From Alphaproteobacteria bacterium (GTDB lineage: Bacteria; Pseudomonadota; Alphaproteobacteria; Rhizobiales; Hyphomicrobiaceae): a stretch of DNA of 64,000 nucleotides. The stretch covers positions 56,349 to 120,348 of the forward strand of contig JAHJSN010000192.1 in assembly GCA_018830445.1 (NCBI GenBank), written 5' to 3'. Positions 41,254-51,037 of the stretch are shown here, piece by piece; position 1 is the first letter of the stretch, and every line of letters begins with the position of its first letter. Made by a program: the position numbers and the translations under genes. The notes under the pieces were generated by a model. The model was not told the origin of the DNA. It saw nothing but the letters and a program-made list of their open reading frames with translations, and searched no databases.

Positions 41254-41751
41254 GTGGAGGTATCGCAATTGTCCGTCGATCTTCCGGTACGTATTCACGC
41301 CACATCGATTGCCGTCGAAGGCAGCGCCGCGATCATACGGGGGGCGTCGGGAACTGGTAAGTCCGACCTCGCGTTGCGGTGCTTGACAATGGCGCCTGGC
41401 GCATTGACGGCGGGGCCTGCGGTTCTCGTCGCGGATGACTATACCGAACTCTACCTTGAGGACGGAGAGTTGCGCGCCAGGGCGCCGGCGGAGATCGCAA
41501 ACCTCATGGAGGTGCGTGGACTTGGAGTCATGGAGGTTCCGGCGTTGGAGTCGGCCAGGGCAGCGCTGGTCGTCGATCTTGCTGAGCCTTCCACGATCGA
41601 ACGGCTACCGCTTGGCGCTAACGAAATTGACGTGGTCGGTTACACGCTTCCCATGCTGCGGCTAGCCGCGTTCGAAGCCTCGAGCCCTGCCAAACTATTG
41701 TTGGCGCTTGACTTCGTCCGCCGTCACGGTCGCCTGCCCGGCGCGGGATGA
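41254..41751 (+). CDS. hprK: HPr kinase/phosphorylase (short alphaproteobacterial form)
   Basis: IRGASGTGKSDLALRCL P-loop, VADDYTELYL, IMEVRGLG-like LMEVRGLGVMEVP. Confidence 0.9.
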   Translation: MEVSQLSVDLPVRIHATSIAVEGSAAIIRGASGTGKSDLALRCLTMAPGALTAGPAVLVADDYTELYLEDGELRARAPAEIANLMEVRGLGVMEVPALESARAALVVDLAEPSTIERLPLGANEIDVVGYTLPMLRLAAFEASSPAKLLLALDFVRRHGRLPGAG

Positions 41752-41961
41752 TATGGGCTCTAATTACAAAAAAGGGGACTAGCATCGGGAAAATGGCTTG
41801 AAGCGTGCTGCGGCACTTGCCAAATCAGCCGGTGTAGGCTTTCGATAGGCACAACGTTTCGCGGTTCGCCGAATTGCGCCTGTGCGTACTGGATCAGTCG
41901 TCAGAGGCCGGGCGCAAGCCGTCAAACATCCGTGAATACGGAACGCAACCAGAGGACTAGG

Positions 41962-42013
41962 CTAGTGTTCAGAGATGGCGCTTGAGAAGCGGGTGTCGAC
42001 ATCGCAACACTAG
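41962..42013. repeat. Inverted repeat CTAGTGTT...AACACTAG bounding ~52 bp
   Basis: Same terminal octamer as dispersed element copy C. Confidence 0.6.
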
Positions 42014-42063
42014 AGTGCAAGCGGTATTCCTGAAGAACCGCACCGGGATAGGATCGCACCGTT

Positions 42064-42468
42064 ATGATCGGACTTGTCATCGTCGCTCACGACGGACTCG
42101 CTGACGAGTTTAAATCGGCACTGGAACATATCGTCGGACCGCAGCGGCAATTGCAGACGGTCGCCATCCGCGCTGAGGATGACATGATCGACCGCCGTCA
42201 GGCCATTCTTGATGCCATCGCCGAAACCGACAAGGGCAAGGGGACCATCCTGCTCACCGACATGTTCGGCGGAACGCCTTCGAATCTGGCTATTTCCGTG
42301 ATCGACGAGGCCAACGTCGAGGTTCTCGCCGGCATCAACCTTCCCGTTCTCGTCAAGCTTGCGAGCATCCGCCAGGAGATGAGCCTCAAGCAGGCCGTAA
42401 CCACCGCCGCCGATGCCGGCCGCAAGTACATCAAGGTTGCCAGCGAGGAACTTTCCGGCGACAGTTGA
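42064..42468 (+). CDS. PTS EIIA component, mannose family
   Basis: MIGLVIVAHDGLADEFKSALEHIVG ... ILLTDMFGGTPSNLAIS. Confidence 0.9.
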   Translation: MIGLVIVAHDGLADEFKSALEHIVGPQRQLQTVAIRAEDDMIDRRQAILDAIAETDKGKGTILLTDMFGGTPSNLAISVIDEANVEVLAGINLPVLVKLASIRQEMSLKQAVTTAADAGRKYIKVASEELSGDS

Positions 42469-42556
42469 CCGGTCGCGCAGTTGCCTGCAATCCTCAACAG
42501 GGGCGCGGCATGACGACCCGCCGCCTTAGTCTCATTCCCGCACCCGCAATTCCTCA

Positions 42557-42862
42557 ATGCCTGAACTCAACGACAGCCAGCACCCTGAAGCGATTGTCAC
42601 GATTCGCAATCGCAAGGGTCTTCACGCGCGCGCCTCCGCGCAGTTCGTGAAGTGCGCCGAACGTTTTTCCGCCGATATCCGCGTTACGCGCGAAGAGCAG
42701 ACCGTGCTCGGCACTTCGATCCTCGGATTGATGCTGTTGGCCGCCGGACCCGGAGTCACCTTGCATATCCTGGCGAAGGGTCCGGAGGGTCCCGAAGCCA
42801 TCGAAGCCCTGGTTGCGCTCGTCGAGAGCGGCTTCGGGGAGGATTTCTGCGAGGAAGGGTAA
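42557..42862 (+). CDS. ptsH: HPr-family phosphocarrier protein
   Basis: IRNRKGLHARASAQFVK HPr active-site motif. Confidence 0.92.
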   Translation: MPELNDSQHPEAIVTIRNRKGLHARASAQFVKCAERFSADIRVTREEQTVLGTSILGLMLLAAGPGVTLHILAKGPEGPEAIEALVALVESGFGEDFCEEG

Positions 42863-42865
42863 CGC

Positions 42866-42961
42866 TCCACACGACTTCAGGAAGTGTGGACCAGATAGAG
42901 CTCCACACGGCTTTGGCCCGTCAACACTGCGCAAGCTTGTGTTGAGCAGAGGAAGTGTGGA
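42866..42961. repeat. Hairpin TCCACACGACTTCAGGAAGTGTGGA followed by nested hairpin unit
   Basis: Simple unit 42866-42890, nested unit 42902-42961 with inner hairpin 42921-42945. Confidence 0.9.
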
Positions 42962-43073
42962 CCAGAAAACGCTCCTCGCGGTCTTGGGTCATCGACACGA
43001 GCCTGCATCTGAACCACGCCAGAAAGGCGTCGAGCAGCAGGCGGATTTTGCGAAAGAGGACGCCAGAAAACCT

Positions 43074-44516
43074 CTAGTTCGTCAGGTGAATTGCCGAGAT
43101 TTTGAGTGCGATGTTGCGGAACGACTGTTTGAGTTCGCTGGCGGTGTCGGCCACGAACATGTGGTCCCGCGACGTTGCGCACAGCGCCAGCGTCTCTTGC
43201 GGGCTGCCGCCGGACTGCAATTGAAAGCCGACCGTATAGATGGTGACTCCGCTCGACTTCATGGCCGCGCATAGTCTTTGGGCCTGATCTTCCGACCTGC
43301 TGTTGGCGGATTCGCAGCCGCCCTTACTTGCCAGCGCTGCAGTCGAACTCCTGTCCGCTTGGCCGGTGTCGCAGTGCTGGTTGTTGTAGCCTCCATCGGT
43401 CATCAGAATCGCCACCTTCTGCAATAGCGGTCGTCCGGAACTGGATCGCTGCGACATGAGCGCGTAGGACAGCGGCCTGCCGTGAGCCGGCAGCACGTTG
43501 CCCCATTCCGGAGACAGCAAATACCAGGCCCACGCCGTGCCGATATGCCCGCCAGACAGTCCATAGGCCTTCAGTCCGTCAATCTTGTTGTTCAAAACCG
43601 ATTTATCGCTGGTCAGCGGCAAGACGGCATTATCGCTGCCGGGCCGGCATTGCCCGTCCTTCGTATAGACCGGGGTCAATCGATCCGTGAATGCCGGTGC
43701 AGCGTCGTTAAAGGCATTCGGCCCGAATCGCTCGGCGACGCATGCCGGCGCCTTGTACCATCTGACATTGCTGCCTTCGGCGTTCCTCAGTTTCTTGCTG
43801 ACCGGTCCCGGCAAAACGATCGACGTGTCGAGCGTCCCGATGTTGACGGCTTCCGAGAACGGCACGATCGCGACGCGTGATGTATGGGCACCCTGGCTGT
43901 CCCACACGACGACGTTGATGAGGTCCTTGGCGGCCTCTTTCAGGGCATCGATCTTTTCGCCGGTCGCACAGCTCGATGCGCTGCCACTGCACATGGTTTC
44001 CGTCACATCGAGCATAAGTGAGACTTCGATACTGAATTCTGCGTTGCCGTTGACCGCCAGAACAGCCTTCGAATGTTCCGAGCCGGACAACTTCAGGAGC
44101 GGCAGCGTTTTGATGCCGGCAATCTTTATGAAAGTTGTGTCGAGAATTGCGGTGCCTTCGGCCGTGATCGCGGTGCCTGCGTCCACGACCTTGAATGTGA
44201 TGGTATCCTTGTTGAGCGGCGCACGGTTGGCGACATTCGCTTCGTAGTAGGTCTGCGCTGCCAGCGTGGCTGCATCCGCGTCGCGTCCATTGACCTGCAG
44301 ATGGCGGGCGCCAGCAAGCACCGCGGCGTCGACGGCGGCAATCGTCGTGGAGCGTGCGCTAAGCCATCTCGCCATGTCGACGGACAAGCCGATGATCATC
44401 AGCAGCGCGATCGACATCAGTCCGAACAAGATAGCTACGCTACCGGTCTCTTCTCGTGTAAAGGGCCCGATGTTTGATGAAGTCTTAGCAGCGGATCGAG
44501 GTGAGCAAGTATTCAT
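43074..44516 (-). CDS. TadG-like protein with TadE/G N-terminus and von Willebrand A-type region
   Basis: GSVAILFGLMSIALLMIIGLSVDMARWL ... EVSLMLDVTETM ... ILMTDGGYN; start 44516 or 44558. Confidence 0.82.
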   Translation of the reverse strand: MNTCSPRSAAKTSSNIGPFTREETGSVAILFGLMSIALLMIIGLSVDMARWLSARSTTIAAVDAAVLAGARHLQVNGRDADAATLAAQTYYEANVANRAPLNKDTITFKVVDAGTAITAEGTAILDTTFIKIAGIKTLPLLKLSGSEHSKAVLAVNGNAEFSIEVSLMLDVTETMCSGSASSCATGEKIDALKEAAKDLINVVVWDSQGAHTSRVAIVPFSEAVNIGTLDTSIVLPGPVSKKLRNAEGSNVRWYKAPACVAERFGPNAFNDAAPAFTDRLTPVYTKDGQCRPGSDNAVLPLTSDKSVLNNKIDGLKAYGLSGGHIGTAWAWYLLSPEWGNVLPAHGRPLSYALMSQRSSSGRPLLQKVAILMTDGGYNNQHCDTGQADRSSTAALASKGGCESANSRSEDQAQRLCAAMKSSGVTIYTVGFQLQSGGSPQETLALCATSRDHMFVADTASELKQSFRNIALKISAIHLTN

Positions 44517-44714
44517 TGCGCCGAACCTTACAAAAGCAAATTTTTTAACTTCGTTCACTTAGAGATGCTGCAATTAGTAGTCGCAATGAGCAAAACAAAT
44601 TGATGGGTAAGATAAATTGTAGAGGAATTAAGTATTTCACCGTTGTCAGTCGCGGGATATCGCGATGCACCGCGCTCTCGTCGGTGGGTCCAATTCGTCA
44701 GCCGTGGCGTAGCG

Positions 44715-44736
44715 ACATAAAGACTTGTTTATATGT
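44715..44736. promoter_or_regulatory. Imperfect palindrome ACATAAAGACTTGTTTATATGT upstream of ahcY, candidate regulator site
   Basis: Read directly; AT-rich interrupted dyad in a GC-rich upstream region. Confidence 0.4.
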
Positions 44737-44940
44737 TATTGCGGTGTTGCCGCCGTGCCGTTATAGGTCATGGGGAAATCAGCCGTCACCTAACGGATGC
44801 CGCCCACAACCCTCGATTGAGGCCGGACGGGGCTCGTTTACATCTACGGCGTCGGCACCGGTTCGAGAATGAACGCCCGCTCGTGGCCCATCTCATTGCC
44901 AATCCTCAAGGGCGTGAACAGCAAAGGGACGAACAAGCAT

Positions 44941-46347
44941 ATGGCTGCAAACGACTATGTGATTGCCGACATTTCGCTGGCCGAATTCGGCCGCAAGGAA
45001 ATCCGCCTCGCCGAAGGTGAAATGCCCGGCTTGATGGCGACCCGCGAGGAGTACGGCCCTTCGCAGCCTTTGAAGGGGGCACGCATCGCCGGCTCGTTGC
45101 ACATGACCATTCAGACGGCGGTCCTGATCGAAACGCTGACCGCCCTCGGCGCCGACGTGCGCTGGGCTTCGTGCAACATCTATTCGACCCAGGACCACGC
45201 CGCTGCTGCCATCGCGGCGACGGGGGTTCCCGTGTTCGCGGTCAAGGGCGAGTCGCTGAAGGACTACTGGGAATACACGCGAAAGATTCTCGAGTGGAGT
45301 GACGGCGGCACGCCGAACCTCATCCTCGATGACGGTGGCGATGCCACCATGCTGGTTCACCTCGGTCTGCGCGCCGAAAAGGGCGACACGGCATTCCTCG
45401 ACAAGCCCGGTTCGGAAGAAGAACAGATCCTGTTTGCCATCATCCGCCGCACGCTCGGGGAAAAGCCCGGCTGGTTTGCGGAGCTTGCCAAGAACATCCG
45501 CGGCGTCTCGGAGGAAACCACCACCGGCGTCAACCGCCTCTACCAGCTTGCCAAGCAGGGCAAGCTGCTGTTCCCGGCAATCAACGTCAACGACTCTGTG
45601 ACCAAGTCGAAGTTCGACAACCTCTACGGCTGCCGTGAATCGCTGGTCGACGGCATCCGCCGCGGTACCGACATCATGATGTCGGGCAAGGTCGCAATGG
45701 TCGCCGGCTTCGGCGACGTCGGCAAGGGCTCGGCGGCTTCGCTGAGAAACGCCGGCTGCCGCGTGATGGTTTCCGAAGTCGATCCGATCTGCGCGCTTCA
45801 GGCCGCCATGGAAGGCTACGAAGTCGTCACCATGGAGCAGGCGGCGCCCCAGGCCGACATCTTCTGCACGGCCACCGGCAACAAGGACGTCATCACCATC
45901 GAGCATATGCGTTCGATGAAGGACGGCGCCATCGTCTGCAATATCGGTCACTTCGACAACGAGATCGATGTCGCCGGCCTCAAGAACCTGAAATGGGACA
46001 ACATCAAGCCGCAGGTCGATCAGATCGAATTTCCGGACGGCAGGAAGATCGTGCTTCTCTCGGAAGGCCGGCTGGTCAACCTGGGCAACGCGATGGGCCA
46101 TCCCTCATTCGTGATGTCGGCATCCTTCACCAACCAGACGCTGGCCCAGATCGAGCTTTGGACCAAGCGCGACGCCGGAAATTACCAGAACCAGGTTTAT
46201 ACGCTGCCTAAGTACCTGGATGAGAAGGTTGCGCGCCTGCACCTTCTGAAGATCGGAGTCACGTTGACCGAATTGTCCGATGAGCAGGCCGCCTATATCG
46301 GCGTGTCGCAGAAGGGCCCATACAAGCCGGATCATTACCGTTACTGA
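44941..46347 (+). CDS. ahcY: Adenosylhomocysteinase
   Basis: [39 protein letters not shown]...[13 protein letters not shown]... Confidence 0.97.
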   Translation: MAANDYVIADISLAEFGRKEIRLAEGEMPGLMATREEYGPSQPLKGARIAGSLHMTIQTAVLIETLTALGADVRWASCNIYSTQDHAAAAIAATGVPVFAVKGESLKDYWEYTRKILEWSDGGTPNLILDDGGDATMLVHLGLRAEKGDTAFLDKPGSEEEQILFAIIRRTLGEKPGWFAELAKNIRGVSEETTTGVNRLYQLAKQGKLLFPAINVNDSVTKSKFDNLYGCRESLVDGIRRGTDIMMSGKVAMVAGFGDVGKGSAASLRNAGCRVMVSEVDPICALQAAMEGYEVVTMEQAAPQADIFCTATGNKDVITIEHMRSMKDGAIVCNIGHFDNEIDVAGLKNLKWDNIKPQVDQIEFPDGRKIVLLSEGRLVNLGNAMGHPSFVMSASFTNQTLAQIELWTKRDAGNYQNQVYTLPKYLDEKVARLHLLKIGVTLTELSDEQAAYIGVSQKGPYKPDHYRY

Positions 46348-46412
46348 TGGCTCGGGCACAGGCGGCGAGCGATTCGCTTCGCTGTCAACTGAAATAACTC
46401 GATAAATGTAGG

Positions 46413-46441
46413 ACGGCGCCGGTGAAATCCGGCGCCGTTTT
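46413..46441 (+). terminator. Intrinsic terminator after ahcY
   Basis: ACGGCGCCGG-tgaaat-CCGGCGCCGTTTTGT. Confidence 0.85.
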
Positions 46442-46624
46442 GTCGATGGACTCCCCCGGCCTGAAAGAAAGTCGAGTTGGTGTGCTCCCTCCGGACTGGT
46501 CAGCGCACGATGCGGCCCGCATAATTCGACCGATTCGCCAGCCACAACATTTCCGTCCGCGCGCTTCTGGTTGAGAGCATCGCGTTCCCGTGCGGACGAT
46601 CCCGTCGAAGGCCAAGGAACCGCG

Positions 46625-49183
46625 ATGCCTCCCAGAAACGGCCAAGCCGCGCCTGCCGCAACATACGTCACGACCAGTCGAGAACTGCTTCTCCTGCTGC
46701 TGGCGAGCCTCGCATGTGCGGTCGTCTTGACAGCCGGAATCGTCCAGGGCCAGGGCAGCACGCTGACCGGGCTCAGCGTTTCGCAGCTTGCCGTTGTCGT
46801 GCTTACCGCGGTTGGCGGACTGTCTGCTGCCGTCCTTGTGTTCCGCGCCGCAGCCTCGATGCGCCGCCAGGTTAGCGCCGCACACGCTGAATCGGCGGCT
46901 CTCAAGCGTCAGCTTGCGGTCGCCGAAGCCGTGATCGGCGGTGAACCACAGATTCTAATCCTTTGGGATACCGGTCTTCAGCCGCGGATCGTCAATAACT
47001 CGTTGCGCAATGTCCCCGGTCTGCCGGTCGACGATGCCGACATCGTTGCATTTTCAAGGTGGCTCGAACCTGGCAGCGCCGGGCGCTTCAAGGACGCTCT
47101 CGACACACTTCTGCGCTTTGGCCGCCCCTTCAACATGATCCTCAAGACCGGCGCCGGCGCGCATCTGGAAACCGATGGCCGCGCTTCCGCCGGGCGCGCG
47201 GTGCTGCGCATGCGCGACGTGGCCGGCTACAAGCGCGACATTTCGCGGATCATAGATGGCCATGAAGGTCTCGCCCGCGACATCCGATCGAGCCGGGCGA
47301 TACTCAATTCGCTGCCGATGCCCGTCTGGTTCCGTGACATTGCCGGCAGGCTCAACTGGGCCAATCAGGCCTATGTCGCGGCGGTGGAAGCCGAAAGCCT
47401 CGATCAGGTCATCGAACGCCAGATCGAACTTATCGAACAGCGCCAGCGGGAGGATCTGAGCCGCGCGCTGCAAACCACCCCGCGCCTTCGCCGCCGCATC
47501 ACCGTGTTGTCGGGCCAGGAGCGCCGCGTCCACGATCTGCTCGCCGTGCGCCTCCAGAACACCCTGGTGGCCGCGGCAATCGACATCACCGATCTCGAAG
47601 TCGCCCAGCAAGAGCTGGACCGTCAGTCGGCCGCCTTCGACCGGACCCTCGATCATGTCTCGACCGCCATCGCAGTCTTCAATGCCGAGCGCCGGCTCGT
47701 TTTCATCAACGAGGCATTCGTCAAGCTTTGGGAACTCGACCGCCAGTGGCTGCGCGGCCAGCCCAAAGACACCGAACTGTTCGATCGTCTGCACGAATTG
47801 GGCCGGCTTCCTGAAGTCGTCGACTATCGCCAGTGGCGCAACCAGATCCTCGACCCCAACGAGCCGATTGCCGAAAGCGACCGCTGGTGGCCACTGCGGG
47901 GCGGGCGCTTCGTCCAGCTCATCGCTGAACAGCGACCCGATGGCGGTGTCACCCACCTCTACGTCGACGAGACCGAACGCCTCGCCCTTGAAAGCGAATT
48001 CAAGGCGCTGACCAGCGTACAGAGCGAGACCATCGATAGCCTCAAGGAAGGCGTTGCGGTGTTCGAAACCGATGGACGCCTCAAGCTGTTCAACTCGGCC
48101 TTCGCTTCGATCTGGCGCGTGGATCGCGATTTGCTGAAAACCGGACCGCACATCGACGACCTGGTCGATCGCGCGCGGCCGCTGTTCGACGACGCCGAAG
48201 TGTGGGCGCGGCTCAAGCAGGCGGCAACCGCGTTGTCCGGCCAGCGTGTGCCCTTCGACGGCCAGATGCTGCGCAGTGATTCAAGCGTCATCGACTTCTC
48301 GGTGATGCCGTTGCCCGATGGCGCAACTCTCATTACCTTCGCCGACGTCACCGCTTCCAAGCGCTACGAGCGTGCTCTTGTCGAGCGCAACGAAGCCCTC
48401 GAAGCCGCAGATCGCGTGAAGAACCAGTTCATCGGTCACGTTTCCTATGAGCTGAGGACGCCATTGACCAACATCATTGGTTTCACCGAACTTCTCGGCA
48501 GCCAGCACCTGGGGCAACTCAACGATAAACAGCGCGAATACCTGCAGGACATATCGTCGTCCTCCAACACGCTGCTGTCGATCATCGACGGCATCCTCGA
48601 CCTTGCCACCATCGACGCCGGCGCTCTCGAACTGGAGCTGGGCGAGGTCAATGTGCGCGAAGTCGCGGCCTCCGCCATTCGCGCCGTGGAAGACCGCGCC
48701 GCCCGCGCCGATTTGACCCTCGACGTCGCGATCGCCGACGATGTCACCGCATTCACCGCTGACAAGGCACGCGTGCGCCAGGTGCTGTACAACCTTCTGT
48801 CGAATGCCATCGGATTCTCCAACGAAGGCGAGACCGTCTATCTGTCGGCTTGGCGTGAGAACGGACGAATCGTGTTCCGCGTCGAGGACACCGGCATCGG
48901 CATCCCCCTGGACGCCCAGGACAAAATTTTCGACCGCTTTGAAAGCAACAGCCGTGGCCTGAAGCATCGCGGCGCCGGCCTTGGCCTCTCAATCGCGAAG
49001 AGCCTCGTTGCTCTGCACGGCGGCACGATGCGTCTCGTATCGGCTCCGGGAACCGGAACCCGCGTCACGGTCTGCCTGCCCGAACAACCCGCGATGGCCG
49101 CCGATCCTCACCAGGGGGCTTCTCGGATCGATGGGGACAGCCTGCCGCTCCTGCCTCCTCCTTTGAGCGACGCCGGGGCCTGA
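46625..49183 (+). CDS. divL: DivL-type PAS-domain sensor kinase with Tyr at the phospho-acceptor position
   Basis: FIGHVSYELRTPLTNIIGFTELLG: His of the H-box replaced by Tyr; PAS regions and HATPase domain LKHRGAGLGLSIAKSLV. Confidence 0.88.
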   Translation: MPPRNGQAAPAATYVTTSRELLLLLLASLACAVVLTAGIVQGQGSTLTGLSVSQLAVVVLTAVGGLSAAVLVFRAAASMRRQVSAAHAESAALKRQLAVAEAVIGGEPQILILWDTGLQPRIVNNSLRNVPGLPVDDADIVAFSRWLEPGSAGRFKDALDTLLRFGRPFNMILKTGAGAHLETDGRASAGRAVLRMRDVAGYKRDISRIIDGHEGLARDIRSSRAILNSLPMPVWFRDIAGRLNWANQAYVAAVEAESLDQVIERQIELIEQRQREDLSRALQTTPRLRRRITVLSGQERRVHDLLAVRLQNTLVAAAIDITDLEVAQQELDRQSAAFDRTLDHVSTAIAVFNAERRLVFINEAFVKLWELDRQWLRGQPKDTELFDRLHELGRLPEVVDYRQWRNQILDPNEPIAESDRWWPLRGGRFVQLIAEQRPDGGVTHLYVDETERLALESEFKALTSVQSETIDSLKEGVAVFETDGRLKLFNSAFASIWRVDRDLLKTGPHIDDLVDRARPLFDDAEVWARLKQAATALSGQRVPFDGQMLRSDSSVIDFSVMPLPDGATLITFADVTASKRYERALVERNEALEAADRVKNQFIGHVSYELRTPLTNIIGFTELLGSQHLGQLNDKQREYLQDISSSSNTLLSIIDGILDLATIDAGALELELGEVNVREVAASAIRAVEDRAARADLTLDVAIADDVTAFTADKARVRQVLYNLLSNAIGFSNEGETVYLSAWRENGRIVFRVEDTGIGIPLDAQDKIFDRFESNSRGLKHRGAGLGLSIAKSLVALHGGTMRLVSAPGTGTRVTVCLPEQPAMAADPHQGASRIDGDSLPLLPPPLSDAGA

Positions 49184-49372
49184 TGCCAAGGTCCGTAAAC
49201 GCCCGTCAGGTCGTTTCTCCAGCCAGGGGGCGATGACCGACTGTCACGGTTCCCGATCCCTGCGTGACATTGGACCGACGGCCTCTCGCCCCGTTCTGCG
49301 CAAAATGTTAGCCGATGTGATAAAGCCAGCCGCGGCTCAGCCGGCTGCGTCCACTATCGAGACCGCTCAGAC

Positions 49373-50971
49373 ATGGATCAATCTCCAAGGCACGTGTTCA
49401 AACTCAATCGGCTCGACGAAGCCAATGTGCGAAGGCTTGCCGAAGAGCTGGCGTTCCTTCTGCGCCCCGGCGACATCGTCACGCTCTCCGGCGATCTCGG
49501 CGCCGGCAAGACGACCTTTGCCAGGGCGCTGATCCGTGCGCTTGCCCGCGATCCCGAGCACGAGGTTCCAAGTCCGACCTTCACCCTCCTCCAGACCTAC
49601 AGGACCGAGCGGCTCGATATCGCGCACTTCGATCTCTATCGGTTGAGTGTGCCGGAGGAACTGGACGAACTCGGCTTCGATCATGTCCTTCGCACCGGCG
49701 CGGCACTCATCGAATGGCCAGAGCGTGCCGATGGCCGCCTGCCCGGCGATATCCTCGATGTCGCGCTTGTCGATGCCGTGCCGGGCGTCACGTCGCGTGA
49801 CGAAACCGATTTCGCCGCCGATGTCCGCGACATCGTCGTCACCGGTCTCGGCCGGGCGGCAGCCAAAGCCGAACGCCTCGAGTCGATGCACAACCTGATC
49901 GAGGACGCCGGTTTCGCGGGCGGCACGACTACGCTGACACCGCTGCCGGGCGATGCTTCGGCACGCAACTATGCCCGCGTCGTGTGGGAGCCCGGCAAAC
50001 CGGAAATCGCCGAATCGAGACTGCTGATGGACTCTCCTCGCCAATCGGACGGTCCTAATGTCCGCGACGGCAAGCCCTACAGCCAGATTGCAAAGCTCGC
50101 CGAGGATGTCGTCCCCTTCCTGGCGATCGCCACCGCCTTGCGGCATGCAGGCCTCAGCGCGCCTGAGATCGATTGCGTCGACATCGAGCAGGGCTTCATG
50201 TTGATCGAGGATCTTGGCGATCGCGACTACCGGGCAGCCCTGGCCGCCGGCCGCGACCAGCGGTCGTTATGGAAGGATGCCGTCGATGCCCTGCTGGTCT
50301 TGCGCGAGGTCCGCTGCGATCGGGGCTTCGAATTCTACGATGGCGAACACCACGCCTTGCCGGAACTGGATCGCACGATCCTGGAAATCGAAACCGAACT
50401 CGTACCCGACTGGTTGTGGGCGGCCGTGCACGGCACCGCGCCCAGTGTTGATGAGCGCGCCACCTATCGCGCGGTGTGGTCGCCCATCATCGACGAGATC
50501 CTCGACCAGCCGACCGGCTGGATGCTGCGCGACTATCACTCTCCCAATCTGATCCTTTTGGACGACCGCGAAGGCGTGAAGCGCGTCGGCATCATCGACT
50601 TCCAGGATGCCTTGCAGGGGCCGCCGGCCTACGATCTGGTTTCGCTGCTTCAGGACGCCCGCATCGATATTCCAGCCGGTCTTGAGGACGAACTTCTGGC
50701 GTACTATTGCACGCAATCCGCCGCCGGCGACGCCGCCTTCGATGCGGACCGCTTCCGGCGCACATATGCGCTCCTAGGTGCTCAGCGCGCCAGCAAGATC
50801 CTGGGAATTTTTACCCGCCTCGCGCGCCGTGATAACAAGACCCGCTATCTGGCGCATATGCCGCGCATCTGGGGATATCTCGAACGCAATCTCGCCCACC
50901 CCGCCCTTGCCGGCCTCGCAAGGTGGTATGAAGAACACTTCCCGCCAGAGGTGCGCGAATGCCCGCTCTGA
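49373..50971 (+). CDS. tsaE: TsaE (N-terminal) fused to aminoglycoside/AmgK-like phosphotransferase (C-terminal)
   Basis: SGDLGAGKTTFARALIRAL...VPSPTFTLLQTY then GDASARNYARV and DYHSPNLILLDDREGVKRVGIIDFQDALQGPPAYDL. Confidence 0.9.
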   Translation: MDQSPRHVFKLNRLDEANVRRLAEELAFLLRPGDIVTLSGDLGAGKTTFARALIRALARDPEHEVPSPTFTLLQTYRTERLDIAHFDLYRLSVPEELDELGFDHVLRTGAALIEWPERADGRLPGDILDVALVDAVPGVTSRDETDFAADVRDIVVTGLGRAAAKAERLESMHNLIEDAGFAGGTTTLTPLPGDASARNYARVVWEPGKPEIAESRLLMDSPRQSDGPNVRDGKPYSQIAKLAEDVVPFLAIATALRHAGLSAPEIDCVDIEQGFMLIEDLGDRDYRAALAAGRDQRSLWKDAVDALLVLREVRCDRGFEFYDGEHHALPELDRTILEIETELVPDWLWAAVHGTAPSVDERATYRAVWSPIIDEILDQPTGWMLRDYHSPNLILLDDREGVKRVGIIDFQDALQGPPAYDLVSLLQDARIDIPAGLEDELLAYYCTQSAAGDAAFDADRFRRTYALLGAQRASKILGIFTRLARRDNKTRYLAHMPRIWGYLERNLAHPALAGLARWYEEHFPPEVRECPL

Positions 50972-51037
50972 AGCTTTGGATCGCAAATCCGGCCCGAATC
51001 GGCAATCAACCTTTGAAGGCTACGAGACAGGCTCACC

